From positions 41,448,129 to 41,512,128 of the forward strand of contig OY743180.1 of the NCBI GenBank assembly GCA_963555705.1: a stretch of DNA of 64,000 bases, read 5' to 3'. Below, piece by piece: positions 44,928-57,656 of the stretch. Each line of letters starts with the position of its first letter. Within the stretch, counting starts at the first letter, position 1. Source of the DNA: Ligustrum vulgare (Eukaryota > Streptophyta > Magnoliopsida > Lamiales > Oleaceae). The notes below the pieces were generated by a model that had not been told where the DNA came from, did no database searches, and worked only from the letters and a program-made list of their open reading frames with translations. A program made the position numbers and the translations under genes.

Positions 44928-45395
44928 TTAACTCATCCCATGGAGTGATGAATTTTGCATTCTTACGCTATCAATATTTTCATCAACTCCATTTCTCCTA
45001 TCATCCAACCACTCTCTTCTTTTCCTATTCAAACTCCCATTTTGTTCACCATCCCTTTCATTATCCCAAACATCCCTTCTAATTTTCCTATTCAAACTCC
45101 CATTTTGTTTTTTGATTCCATCCTTATACACAATGTCCCCAAAACTATCCCTCAACCCCCTCCTACCATCCTTCTTTTCTTCACCACTACTAGTTGATGT
45201 ACTCTCCCCTTTTGTTCCAAAATTTTCCAACCCACCCCCAATCTTCTCCATTTGTCTAGCCATGGTGATTGAAAGATTTTGCAACAAGTAATTCAAATCT
45301 TGAGTTTGAGAATTGGAAATTTGCTCATTTTGAGTATTGAAATTTGACATGTGTGCAAGTGTGGTAGTGTTCTCACAAGGAATATTTTCTGTCAT
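44928..45395 (-). pseudogene. gag: G2 gag N-terminal remnant
   Basis: The 155-codon frame starts MTENIPCENTTT, is rich in Asn, Ser, Arg and Asp and has two QNGSLNRK repeats. It ends DENIDSVRMQNSSLHGMS, a decayed form of the conserved start of the gypsy gag core (NLGSIKMKIPPFQGK). The gag core and knuckle that should follow are deleted. About 220 bases separate it from the protease fragment. Confidence 0.65.
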
Positions 45396-46215
45396 GTTTC
45401 ACTCAAATTTGACTTTTATCCTCTATTTAGCTCACCACTCTTGCCTTTTTCCACTCAAAAGCTCCCTTTCTCAAGTTCTCCAAGGAAGATAATCAACTAA
45501 ACCAATAAGTATAATTCTTATGATGTTAAGAATCACAAACAAAGAAGAAGGAATTTATAACAAGTAGACACAATAGCAAGTGGAATTTGTGTACTTGCTG
45601 TATTCAAAAGGAACAATTGATGTGTAGGATAAGATGTTAAGAATACAATTTTAGCAATGGGATTGACAAACCACAAATATTTGACAAGGCATAGATGTAG
45701 AGCAAATAAGAACAAGAGTGTAAATTTTCAATGTAGCAATTTATCAAATACCTTGTACTCAATCTTTAAGTGGCCTTGAATTGGTATAATGTGGATATAT
45801 GAAAACCCCCCAACAACACAAATATAGCAAGAAATGAATGGTCAACAATTTCCCAATGTATGGAGCAAGTGATATATGGAATAAAATGTTGATAACACAA
45901 TCTCAATAATGGGGAATGAACAACCACAAATATTTAGTAAGGCATGGAAGTTGAACACATAGGAATTAATAGTTTAGTATTGATTGAGGCATTTTGTCAA
46001 ACACTTTGTATGCACACTTTTTGATAGTGTAGAATTGTCATGTATGACTAATGAGAATCCCTAACAAACTCAACAATCAATATACCCAATATGTAGGAAC
46101 CAAGAAATACACACGGGCATATAAATTTTCCAATTTTTTTTTTGGTAATTTTCGTTTTTTTTTTATATGAAGAACAACAAGAAATGTAAAGATAGGTTTA
46201 CCAAATTAGAGCTAA
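45396..46215 (-). other. G2 5' untranslated region with ~250-bp imperfect tandem duplication
   Basis: This is the leader between the primer site and gag. The phrase CCACAAATATTTGACAAGGCAT near 45671 recurs as CCACAAATATTTAGTAAGGCAT near 45920, and neighbouring segments also repeat about 250 bp apart. No ORF is supported. Confidence 0.6.
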
Positions 46216-46227
46216 GCTCTGATACCA
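46216..46227 (-). promoter_or_regulatory. G2 primer-binding site
   Basis: The minus strand reads TGGTATCAGAGC, an exact initiator tRNA-Met complement, two bases from the LTR end at 46230. Confidence 0.88.
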
Positions 46228-46229
46228 AA

Positions 46230-46569
46230 TGATGAGGACCCCTTTGGTGTTTGAACAAAAAATTTCCACAACTATTTTGTATCAAACACAAGAAAGCTAA
46301 GATGGTAAATAAAGCGATAAAACACCTTAACCCAAGTTTAAATATAACTCAAAATTCAAAGGTTAACAAACTTAGCCCAATGGGTATCAACTAAATAAAT
46401 TTCAAGGTATCGAAAATCAACAACAAATACAAGAATAATAATACTCTAGATTTAGTTGAAGAAATTCCAAGAAGTTACAAGATCAAATGAGGTTTTTACC
46501 TTACCTCAAAGGTAGTCTCTCAAAACCAATCTATATGAACGTCAAAGTTAAGTACTAGGGTTTGAAATG
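46230..46569 (-). repeat. G2 5' LTR, first part (left of S2)
   Basis: It starts TGATGAGGACCCC on the plus strand and matches 41570 onward. It is cut at the AAATG target site of S2 and resumes at 57272. Confidence 0.87.
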
Positions 46570-47818
46570 TGTTAACTTAGTAAAAGTTGACATTTTCTAT
46601 TTTTCTACAAATTTGTAATTTAAGTAAAATTAATATAATTACTAAATAAGAGTATTTAGTAATTTATTAAGTTTAATTAAATTACGTAAATATTTTTGAA
46701 TATAATATCTCCTATATATTTGTGATAATCATATTATTTTTGGAGATGATGATTATTTTTCTTAAACCAAGAAATATTGATCTTTGATAATTAGAATCAA
46801 AATATGTTGATCTCGAAATCTTGTGGTATAATCTTGTGATTGGACCGAGTTTCTTGATGATTTATTCCTTGATATCCAAGTTTATCATTGGCCGAGTATA
46901 ATCTTGTGATTAAGCCGAATATCTTGATGATCTGATTCTTGGTATTCAAGTTTATCACTTCATATGATAAGATCTTTTATTCCATAACCAATTGTGATTA
47001 TCTTACCTTATCACTGATTATGGTAAGATTTTTGGATTTGTAATTATCTTACCTTATTATTAATTATGGTAAGATTGTTGATTTACCTTACCTTATCTTA
47101 TTCTTGATTTTATTGCAGGAAATCAAGATTGAATGCAACAAGAATTCTTGATGGACAAGCAATCCGATTGCATTTAAATTGGAGAAAATGGGACGTTTTC
47201 TTGAAGAAGTCTTGAAGCTAATTTTGGTGTGGTACACATATATTCACGACTTCAACTGTGTTTTGACTTCGGTTCTCCGGGAGGAGGAATCAATCACTTA
47301 GAGAAGAAAAGACTTTCAGCGTGAAGATCAAACGGGAGGTTTGAGTCATATTCGAACAAGAGTTCGAGATTGCTGAAGAGTGTTGCAGATTCAAAGCTAC
47401 TAAAGAGTGGTGGGATTCCAGCTCATATTACATGCCATAGAAGGATCAGTGAGTGATCTATTTCTTGGATGTTTGATAAGTCTATGCTTAGATTTATCCT
47501 GTAGTTTAGATTGATCTGTATAAACTCTTTTCTTATATAGTGATTGATTTTTATCCGCAGGGTGTGGGCACGTGGGTTTTCCCTGTTAGGGTTTTTCCCA
47601 CGTTAAGCTCAAATATTGTGTTATTGTCTTCATACAATTCTGCATAGTTTATATTGTCTATTTACGTTTTACAATCCAGATGAATCTGCATCAGCAAGAT
47701 TCATCTGGTATTGCGCTTAAACAAATCTTAACGATTCATTGTTAATTTGTTACTATTCAGACATATCTGTGACAGTCTGTTCGTTTAAACATAAAATTTA
47801 GACAACTTTAAATTTTCA
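46570..47818 (+). repeat. S2 5' LTR (1249 bp)
   Basis: It starts TGTTAACTTAGTAAAAG and ends AATTTTCA. Near 46960-47110 three blocks of ATCTTACCTTAT alternate with ATGGTAAGAT, giving short inverted repeats. TTTTATTGCAGG near 47110 resembles a splice acceptor and has a counterpart in S1. Confidence 0.9.
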
Positions 47819-47820
47819 AT

Positions 47821-47832
47821 TGGTATCAGAGC
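47821..47832 (+). promoter_or_regulatory. S2 primer-binding site
   Basis: TGGTATCAGAGC is an exact initiator tRNA-Met complement two bases after the 5' LTR. Confidence 0.9.
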
Positions 47833-47869
47833 GGGTTCACTTCTAGAAAGTGAGATCTGCTTGTCTATA

Positions 47870-49466
47870 ATGGAAAGTTCTGCATCTCTTAGGCCACCTT
47901 TGTTAACTGGTAGTAACTATGCATATTGGAAAATTCGTATGAAAATTTTTATTCAGTCTATTGATGAATGTTGTTGGACATCTGTCCTTGGGGGTTACAC
48001 AGCACCCACTGTCACTACTAGATGTGTTGTAATAGCTGTATCTAGAAGTACACATACTGCAGATGAATTAGCAAATGCAAATTGGAATTCTAAAGCACTT
48101 AATGCTATTATTTCTTTGGTTGATCCAGGTCAATTTAGGCTGATCTCTTCCTTAAGAACCACCAAGGAAGCATGGGATACTTTGAGGATAGCAAACGAAG
48201 GAACCAATGCTGTCAAAACCTCCAAGCTACATATGATCACTCTTGAGTTTGAACAACTATCTATGGATGAGCGAGAAGACTTCAAAAGCTTCAACGCCAG
48301 ATTGAGTGATCTCACCAACTCAGCTGAAGCTCTTGGGAAAACCTACTCAAATGAGCAAAATGTACAAAAATCCTTATATCTTTACCAGACAGGTTCCGTG
48401 CAAAAGTGAAAGCGATTGAAGAAAGCAAGGATCTTTCAACCATGCAAGTTGAGGAACTTGTAGGGTCATTAATGACCTATGAGTTAAATCTCACCAGACA
48501 ATTTAAAAAATTCCTCAAGGGGAAACAAAAGAAAGATCCACAAATTTTCAAAGCCAGAATCAAAAACAACAAAAACAATGGAGGAAAAACAATTTCTATC
48601 CCAAAAATAATGCTAACTCGTCTGAAGGAAAGCCTAAGAATCGTATTCAATGCAGAGAATGTGAAGGATATGGACACATAGTAGCAGATTGTCCTAATAC
48701 TCAAAAGAAGACCAAAGGAAGGAAGGCCATGAATGTTACATGGAGTGATGGGGACACAAATGAATCTGAATCAAATAACAGCAATTCTGAAAAATAGGTA
48801 ACTACCCTTACTACTTTATAGTTATCTGGTACTGAATCTGGTAACCCATCATATGCAGGATCTGGTCCAGATGAATCTGGATCAAACACCAAAAAATTGA
48901 AAATGGAACTTCAAGGTGCAGAAGAAAAGATCCAACTGTTGTAGGCCTTCGCTTAATATAGCAGGGAAAGACATCTGGACGCATCTGCATTCCCAGATGA
49001 AGAACAAATTAAGGTAAGCAGGTTAAGTTCAGAACTTGCTAAAGCACAAGACAAGATCAAGAAACTGACACTTGGACCTGTCCAGCTTGATGAAATCCTG
49101 AACAGTGGCAGACCTATCAGCTTGAAAACAGGTCTTGGATATGAAGGTAAAGGTAAAAATCATGACAATAAAATGAACTTTGTAAGAGAATCTAGATACG
49201 GATACAAGGGGCAAAGTAGAAATTATACAGATGCATCTACCTCCTACCATCATCAACTCAATGCTGATGGAGCTCAAAACTCACATCTAGCCAGAAACTA
49301 AACAGGAAGACAAGTTCAACCGAATCTATACAAGCAAGATGAATATGTCCGTTAGATTGACAGAAAGTTTCAACCCCGTCAGAGTCGATAGGATACATCT
49401 GTCTTCCAGGTATTCTGTAATTTTTGTGCTAAATCTGGTCATGATGTATTTAGATGTCATGAGTAC
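47870..49466 (+). pseudogene. gag: S2 gag (frameshifts, deletion, stops)
   Basis: The ATG at 47870 starts MESSASLRPPLLTGSNYAYW, the copia gag start, and stays open to about 48370. There a one-base deletion relative to S1 shifts the frame. About 80 bases present in S1 (after 22710) are missing near 48490. A knuckle region (CRECEGYGH on a shifted frame) lies near 48650-48690. Downstream the Ser/Glu-rich linker has several stops (48796, 48943 and others). It cannot make full Gag. Confidence 0.85.
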
Positions 49467-52400
49467 TTGAAATTAATCCATTCACACAATAGAAGACTTG
49501 TTTCTAGACAGGAAAAGAAAATTCGAACTAATGCTTATGTAGTTCAATTATCTTTAAGTGCTTTGATTTCTAACACATGGTACTTTGATAGTGGATGTTC
49601 TAGATACATGACAGGTGATATCTCTTTGCTGTCACATTTTGAAAAAGGTGAGACAGGTGCTGTTACCTTTGGTGATGGCCAAAAGGGTAAAATAGATGGA
49701 TCTGGTATCATCAACATCAAGGGACTATCTACATTAACCAATGTTTATATGTTATAGGACTTAAGGCAAATTTGATCAGTGTAGGACAATTGTGTGATGA
49801 TAACCTACTTGTCATGTTTTCTAAAAATTATTGCAAGGTTTTAAGTTGTGACAGGAATTCTAATCCTTTAAAAAGTATTTTTTTTAAGGGAGTTAGATCC
49901 AAAGACAAATGTTATACACTTGAAAGTCACATAACTTGCAATTCTGTTAGGACCAGAAATGAGAAAATGTGGCATAATAGATTAGGGAAACTAAATTACC
50001 ATGATCTCATAAAGCTAACCAGACTACAGGCTGTGAAAGGCTTGCCTAGCATAAAAAACATTCCAGATGAAATCTGCAGTGACTGTCAAAAGGGTAAGCA
50101 AATCAAAATTCAACACAAATCAAGTACATCTATTAATACTTCTCATATACTTGAACTAATTCACATGGATCTGATGGGTCCCATTCAAAAGGAAAGTATT
50201 GGTGGAAAGAGATATATTTATGTGTGTGTTGATGATTTCTCCAGATACACCTGGGTTATGTTTATTCGTGATAAATCTGATGTCTTTGACAATCTTCCTT
50301 ATCTATTTCAGAAATTGAGCAATGAAAAAGCTGACGAACAGGTAAGAGTCAAAAGGATCAGAAGCGATCATGAAAGAGAGTTTGAAAACTCTAACTTTGC
50401 TGATTTTTGTATCCAATATGGAATCAAGCATGAATTCTCATCCCCGAAGACTCCTCAATAGAATGGAGTGGTGGAAAGGAAAAACAAAATTCTACAAGAG
50501 ATGGCTCGTGTCATGCTAAGCACCAACAAATTGTCTATAAAATTTTGGGCAGAAGCCATAAATACTGTTTGTTACACTATCAATAAAGTCATCCTTAGAA
50601 CAGGAACAAATCAAACTCCCTATGAAATATGGAAGGGTAGAAAACCTAGGGTTGATTATTTTCATGCTTTTGGAAGTAAATGTTACATTTTAAAAGATAG
50701 GGAACATCTAGGAAAATTTGACTCAAAATCGGATGAAGGAATATTTTTGGGTTATGCTGAAAATAGTAGGGCCTATAGAGTCTACAATCTTAGAACCCAG
50801 CCGTTCTTGAGTCAGTTAATGTGAAAGTGGATGGCATTAATAGTTTAAACTCGGATTTACAGGAAGCAAATGCTGATCAACAGGAAATTCCACCAAAAGA
50901 GCAAGTCGAAACTGAAAAGTCAGAAGAAGAACAGCACCAAGTTAGAAGTCTCAATGATACTGAAGAAGGCGACCGGATGAATCTGGGCATCCAGTAACAT
51001 CTGCATATCTAGAAAAATCTAACTACCTAGATATATACCTGATATTATAGAATCAAAAGTATTGAAAAAACCACCTGCTAGGATTCAAAAAGCTCATCCA
51101 CTTGACAACATTCTCACTGATCTGTCTAAAAGAAATGTAACCAGAAGAAAATTTGCTACTGATATGGGAAACATCTGTCATATTTTACAAATTGAACCAA
51201 AAAATATTCAGGAAGTTTTGACTGACGAAAACTGGGTACAGGCTATGCAAGAGGAACTCAACCAATTTGAAAGAAACAACGTCTGGGAACTAGTACCACG
51301 TCCTAAAGAAGGGAATGTAATTGGAACTAAATAGATCTTCAAGAACAAATCAGATGAACAGGGAAATGTTGTTAGAAATAAAGCCAGACTAGTTGCTCAA
51401 GGCTATACCCAGATTGAAGGAATAGACTTTGATGAAATATTTGCTCTGGCAGCCAGCCTGGAATCCATCAGACTATTGCTAGCTATGTCCTGCTACATCA
51501 ATTTCAGACTATACCAGATGGCCTAAATGGTGTACTCAATGAGGAAGCGTATGTGGAGCATCCCCAAGGATCTACAGATCCATCTCACCCGAATAATGTC
51601 TTTAGACTCAAAAAGGCCTTGTATGGATTGAAACAAGCCCCCAGAGCTTGGTATGAAAGGCTCACATCATTCCTGCTAAGCAAAGGATACAAAATGGGAG
51701 GAACTGATTAAACTCTTTTCATTAAGCATCTAAATCCTGGACTAACTGTAGCTCAAATATATGTTGATGACATTGTATTTGGGTCTACATCTAAGTCCAA
51801 AATTGATGAATTTATAAATACAATGGAAAGAGAATTTGAAATGAGTATGGTCGGTGAACTAAAATTTTTTCTTGGTTTGCAGGTACAGTAGGATGAATCT
51901 AGCATATTCATATCTCAAGCAAAATATGCTAAAAATCTGGTGAAGAAATTTGGACTTAAAGATGAAAAGGCCATGAGAACTCCTATGGAAACTACATTAA
52001 AACTTTCAAAGGATGACAGTGGTAAGGATGTAGATCCATCCCTCCATAGAAGCATGATTGGAAGTCTTCTATACCTTACTGCCAGTAGGCCAGACATATC
52101 CTTCAGTGTTGGTGTGTGTGCAAGATATCAGGTCAAACCTAAGGAGTCTCATGTTGCTGCTGTAAAAAGGATCATTAGATATGTAAGTGGTACATTGAGT
52201 TGTGGAATCTGGTTTACTAGAGACACCGCTACCCTTCTTGCAGGTTATTCAGATGCAGACTGGGCTGGAAATGTGGATGATAGAAAGAGTACATCTAGAG
52301 ACTGTTTTTACATTGGAAACAACTTGGTTGCATGGCTAAGCAAAAAACAAAATTCAGTGTCCCTTTCCACAGCCGACGCGAAATATATTGAAGTAGGAAG

Positions 52401-52707
52401 TTCCTGTACACAGCTCCTTTAGATGAAACAAATGTTGGGAGATTATGGGATTTCCATAGAACAAGCCACTATGTATTTTGATAACACCAGTGCCATTAAC
52501 ATCTTAAAAAACCTTGTCCAGCACTCCAGAACAAAACACATTGACATCAGACACCACTTTATCAGAGAATAGGTGGAACAAAAAATTATCAATCTGAGCA
52601 CATACAGACTGATCTACAGCTTGCCAGATTTGTTAACTGAGGCCCTCGATACAGTCAAATTTGAAAGCCTCTGAAAACAAATTGGAGTATCACCTTCTCC
52701 TGAATAG
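49467..52707 (+). pseudogene. pol: S2 pol: protease, integrase, RT, RNase H (degenerate)
   Basis: Protease keeps FDSGCSRYMTG near 49590. Integrase keeps WHNRLGKLNYHDL, HMDLMG, RSDHEREF and VVERKN, with a stop at 50459 (CAG to TAG). Reverse transcriptase keeps the N-terminal part to FERNNVWELVPRPKEG, then has a stop near 51334. At 51518-51535 about 20 bases of S1 sequence (MDVKSAF region) are missing, so the first catalytic Asp is lost. YVDDIVFG survives near 51762. RNase H keeps SDADWAGN but TEAEYIAA has become TADAKYIE, and further stops and a frameshift precede the final stop at 52705. Non-functional. Confidence 0.88.
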
Positions 52708-53876
52708 GAACATGCATATTTAAGAAAGAAATAAAAGCATTTTTTTCTTTTATTTCATGCATTGAGATTAACTTATCTTATTCTTATACTAAATAGATCA
52801 TGTTTTTGCTTGCAGATATATCTGAGTGCTTGAGGCTGACAACGAGACAGATACTTCTTGCTGATGATAGTCAACATGCCTCCGGATGAATCTAACTAGC
52901 ACTCAAATCTGGACAATCAAAAGGATAAGTCACTGCTGTCTAAGTCATATGGTTTGCTATTGGATGAGATTTCATATTATGATCTGAATCTTGCATATAG
53001 CATTGCACGTTATCCAAGGGCAGGCTAGTGCAAAAGAAGGCTGCCTATCCAAGCTAAGTTCATATCCTTTAGTAAAAATGGAAATATATGAAGAAAAAGG
53101 GGAAAACCTAGTAAGATTACTTCTAGGGATTGTGTAAATCTACCAATCCAAGCCAAGTTCATACCCTTCTTCTAATCTAAAGAGGAACATCTTGTAAGAT
53201 AACCTCTGGGGATTGTGTGAAGCCGTTTCCACCTCAAAAGATATTGCCATAATATTGAAAAAGTCAGCAAGCCAGATTTGAGAAAATGCACTTTATATAG
53301 ATATTGATCGGTCTTATTGTGCACTACGGTGACAAATCAATAAGTTAGGGCAATCATATGATTTTTTACAGTATGTGGATAACTAAGGGTTGCTCATATC
53401 ACACACGCACTTTAATCAACTTAATCATGTACGTGGTGGACTGTATACTACCAGATGTATCTTCCTCAGTAGATGCCAACGGTGCTCAAACATGTCCCAA
53501 GTATTCAGATGCATTTAGATTTTCTTTATTCACGAATTTTGGATATTATTCTGGAAATATTTAGTTTTAAGGCAGTCTATCATGGGTTAATATGAGCAAA
53601 TCTTGCAGATCAAGTCAGTTGATTGCCTAATTCTTAAAATATTTTGTGTCTATATTTATCCTATTTTTGAAGGAAAGAAGTTGGCGGGAATCAGGACTCT
53701 CAAGATCTTCTAAGTTACCATATTGAACTCTAATTCCTTTTATATTTGAGTCCCACTTAAACCCAAAAACCCTCATACTTCTATATACCACTCATCCCAA
53801 ACTCCCAAATCTCCTATCATCAAAACCCTAACTTCTTACTTCCATTACTCTCACAAATCTGTCACCCATCTTGAGT
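52708..53876 (+). other. S2 spacer between pol and the 3' ORF
   Basis: Non-coding, homologous to 29258-30521 in S1 with moderate divergence and short deletions. Confidence 0.7.
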
Positions 53877-55672
53877 ATGGCTAGGAGCAAGCAATTTGGC
53901 AAAAGGAGAGTCACTTGAGGAGGCAGCGCCAATGTAGAACCTTCTCCACTAGACCCATCGAAGGTTGCAACACCATGTGCAGGGGCCATCGTGGCGGTCC
54001 CAACGACGGGCACCAGCGCTGCACCGTCTTTGCTCTTTCTCTCTAGTACAACTTTAATCCCTTCTCTCCTCATGGCCAAATTGAGTCAAGGCATCTCCTC
54101 CACACCACATACCTTGGGGGTACACTTGACACATGCATCAGGTAATCTTACTTCAAGCCATATTTCACCATTAGATATTCGTAGCGAGTTACAACTTGCA
54201 GGAGAAATTGGTGGAAGACCAACGAGGGAAAATCAAAAACTAAAAAGAATATGGAAATTGTGGCTGAAGATGTCGATGAATCTGGTGAATCTAAGTCTGG
54301 AGATGAAAAAGAAAAATCAAAAGATTAGGATGTGTCTGGAGAGATAGAAAAATCTGAGGAGGAAGATGAGGAAGTAGAGGAGTCTGGAAGTGAAGAAAAA
54401 CCAGATGGAACAGAGGAGTCTGAGGACGAGGATGAGGCTCAGCAATCAGAGGGTGAGGCAGAAAAAGAAACTGTGGTCCTTGACAGAAAGGGAAAGAAAA
54501 AGTTGGAAGAAGCGGTAGTAACTTCAAAGAAGAGAAAGTCTAAGGGAGACACATCTGCGGATCCAGAGAGATCTAAATATGATATTTCTTCATTTATCTG
54601 CACCCCTATGCAGACGGCAAGAGGTATGTTTACCCCCTTCAATTTTAAATTTTGGTCGTCTGAATCATATGCTCATTTCCAAAAACATATTTTGGGGAAA
54701 CGAATGCACTATGAATCTAGGGTGTTTGTAGAGAGTTTGATGATTTCGGGGTTGATGATATAGTGTCCCACTTTGGTTTGAAAAAACTGTCTGAATGTAA
54801 GAGGGAGATTAATGAGACTTTATTAAAAGAGTTTTACACCAATATCCATGTCGACTTTAACTCCAAGAAATGCCTGTTTACCACTTCCTTATTTGTTAGA
54901 GGCCAATTGTTTAAGATTTCTGCAAAAGACCTTAGGAGGTGGTTAGGGTTGAATGAAGATGTGTCTGATGAAGACGATTCAATGGAAGCCACTAATGATG
55001 AAATTGCTATGGAGTTGTTGGGGGGAAATGTTACGTGGCCTATGAAAGGGTTAAAACAATTACCAAGGTTTGAGATGTCTAAGAAATATCAAATTCTACA
55101 TAAAATTGTAAAGACGAATTTTGACCAGCTCATCCATGATTCAAGCTTTAAAAGGGAGTCTGCTAGAACACTGTTTCTTCTAGGGACTAAAAGGAACATC
55201 GATCTTGCTAATCGAATTTGGAATTCAATTGTTTTGTCGGGTTTCGGGGAGTGGTCCTCGAAAAGGTAATACATATTTGTTGGATTATCCTTGAATTATT
55301 TCACAATTTCTTCGTGATCAGGGCATTCATACGTTGGAGGATGATCTGGTGATCACTCCCATGATGTTAAACATGGTCATATGCAGGAAAACACTGGAGA
55401 TACAAACCCCTCACCGAAAATAGATTTTGGGTGACACTGCTGGACAACAGGATTCATCTGGCCAGGATGCCAGAATTGGCCAGCTAGAAGTAAAGATTGT
55501 TGGGTTAAAGACAGAAGTGTCTGACCCCAGGGTTTGTGTCAAAAGACTTGAAGACACGCTGTATCAGTTGCTTGGAGGTTCTTCAAAGGATGTGGCTTGA
55601 GTGGATGCCAAAGAAAAGAGGAAGGTAGCAGCCAAGAAGCTCCCTGAATCGAAGAAACGGAGGAAGAACTAG
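53877..55672 (+). pseudogene. S2 3' ORF (putative plant transposon protein domain)
   Basis: Starts MARSKQFGKRRVT and soon meets a stop (near 53917). The acidic Glu/Ser linker (54330-54480) is followed by FNFKFWSSESYAHFQKHILG, LKEFYTN, SLFVRGQLFKISAKDLRRWL and GTKRNIDLA in an open frame of 168 codons (54763-55269). A frame break near 54760 and another near 55245 separate the pieces. The tail (KRKVAAKKLPESKKRRKN) is lysine-rich as in S1. The central domain is the best conserved part in both copies. Function unknown. Confidence 0.75.
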
Positions 55673-56076
55673 GACCGATCTCCGCCCTTCCAGATGCATT
55701 TGCTCATTTTCATTGATTTTGAAACTATTTCTTGCATTTTGTTTTAAAACAATCTTTATTATGTCACCGACTTTAGCCTATGTTTGGGATTCTGCCTGCA
55801 GGTTCTATGGTACTGATGGCTTCCCCTCTTTGTTCCGAAAAGGGGGAGTAGTAGTTTCATCATCTTTCATAATTTTTGACTGTTGAAGTAACTTAGGTTT
55901 ATGCTTCCTATGTGCTGATTCTCTTAACCCTTTATATACATATGTCGATTGTTATGATGCATAACTTAAGGGAGAGATTTTTTATAGGGGAGTTCGATGT
56001 TTACATTCTACTTCTTCTTGTAATTGTGAAAAGATGATTAGGTTACGAAAAAATAGAAAAAGTCAAAGGGGGAGAT

Positions 56077-57266
56077 TGTTAACTTAGTAAAAGTTGGCAT
56101 TTTCTATTTTTCTACAAATCTGTAATTTAAGTAAAATTAATATAATTACTAAATACATGTATTTAGTAATTTATTAAGTTTAATTAAATTACGTAAATAT
56201 TTTTTGAATATAATATCTCCTATGTATTTGAGATAATCATTTTATTTTTGGAGATGATGATTATTTTATTTAAACCAAGAAATATTGATATTTGATAATT
56301 AGAATCAAAATATGTTGATCTCGAAATCTTGTGGTATAATCTTGTGATTGGATCGAGTTTCTTGATGATTTATTCCTTGATATCCAAGTTTATCATTGGC
56401 CGAGTATAATCTTGTGATTAGGCCGAATATCTTGATGATTTGATTCTTGGTATTCAAGTTTATCACTTCATATGGTAAGATCTTTTATTCCATAACCAAT
56501 TGTGATTATCTTACCTTATCACTGCTTATGGTACGATTATTGGATTTGTGATTATCTTACCTTATTATCAATTATGGTAAGATTGTTGATTTATCTTACC
56601 TTATCTTATTCTTGATTTTATTGCAGGAAATCAAGATTGAATGCAACAAAGATTCTTGATGGACAAGCAATCTGATTGCATTTAAATTGGAGAAATTGGG
56701 ACATTTTCTTGAAGAAGTCATGAAGCTAATTTTGGTGTGGTACACATATATTCACGGCTTCAACTATGTTTTGACTTCGGTTCTCCTAGAGGAGGAATCA
56801 ATAACTTAGAGAAGAAAATACTTTCAACGAAGAGTGTTGCAGATTCAAAGGAAGTTACTGAAATGTCAGCTCATATTACATGTCATAGAAGTATTATGGA
56901 GTGATCTATTTCTTAAATGTTTGATAAGTCTATGCGTAGATTTATCCTGTAGTTTAGATTGATCTGTATAAGCTCTTTTCTTATATAATGATTGATTTTT
57001 ATCCGCAAGGTGCGGGCACGTAGGTTTTCTCTGTTAGGGTTTTTCCCACATTAAGCTCAAATATTATGTTCTTTTCTTCATACAATTCTGCATAGTTTAT
57101 ACTGTCTATTTACGTTTTACAATCCAGATGAATCTGCATGAGCAAGATTCATCTTGTATTGCGCTAAAACAAATCTTAACGATTCACTGTTAATTTGTTA
57201 TTGTCCAGACATATCTGTGACAGTCTATTCATTTAAACATAAAATTTAGACAACTTTAAATTTTCA
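56077..57266 (+). repeat. S2 3' LTR (1190 bp)
   Basis: Begins TGTTAACTTAG right after polypurine AAAGGGGGAGAT and ends AATTTTCA. Matches 46570-47818, with a ~50-bp deletion near 56830 (the CGTGAAGATCAAACGGG stretch is missing) and scattered substitutions. Confidence 0.9.
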
Positions 57267-57271
57267 AAATG

Positions 57272-57651
57272 AATGGTATTTAATGTACAAAATTTGGACC
57301 AAAATAGCAATTTCAGAAATTGTAAGAAAAATCCCGTCTTTTTTAAACATGGTGTTTCGGTCGACACATGGTAGACCAAAATGTCCCTTTTGGTCGACCA
57401 ATCCTCAACCGAACGCGACTAAGGCTGCACCCCAAAATCTCTGCAGAGTTTTGATTGACCGAAATGACTTTCGGTCGATCGAAATTGACTGAGTCCAATT
57501 TCTTCTTTTTTTTGCTCAAACTTTATTTTTGACTTCTTTTCTTGACTTATTCACATTGCTTAGCCTCGAATCTTGAATCTCCTTGGCATCGAATCTCGTT
57601 ATGGGTCTCACAGGCACGCGCATCGAGATTTGACTTTCTCGATTCTCATCA
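57272..57651 (-). repeat. G2 5' LTR, second part (right of S2)
   Basis: Continues the LTR after the duplicated AAATG and matches 41915-42233, including the TTTCGGTCGACC motifs (more copies here). Ends TTCTCATCA followed by the TSD CTACT. Confidence 0.87.
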
Positions 57652-57656
57652 CTACT

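Larger units (their letters stand above)
46570..57266 (+). mobile_element. S2: SIRE/Maximus-like Ty1/copia element inserted in G2 LTR
   Basis: LTRs of 1249 and 1190 bp with perfect TSDs AAATG (46565-46569 and 57267-57271). Domain order is the same as S1: gag, protease, integrase, RT, RNase H, spacer, 3' ORF, polypurine tract, LTR. Protein similarity to S1 is high throughout, but LTRs differ clearly in sequence between S1 and S2, so they are related subfamilies. Many frameshifts, stops and deletions are present. Confidence 0.92.
41570..57651 (-). mobile_element. G2: internally deleted Ty3/gypsy element, right LTR split by S2
   Basis: The left LTR (41570-42233) matches the right LTR, which is split into 46230-46569 and 57272-57651. 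Perfect TSDs CTACT (41565-41569 and 57652-57656). On the minus strand the primer site TGGTATCAGAGC (46216-46227) follows the 5' LTR and a polypurine run AAGAGGGAGGGA precedes the 3' LTR. Minus-strand order is gag N-terminus, protease C-terminus, protease-RT linker fused to RNase H, integrase zinc region, integrase core. Most of gag and the reverse-transcriptase core are deleted. Without S2 the element is about 5.4 kb. Confidence 0.88.
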
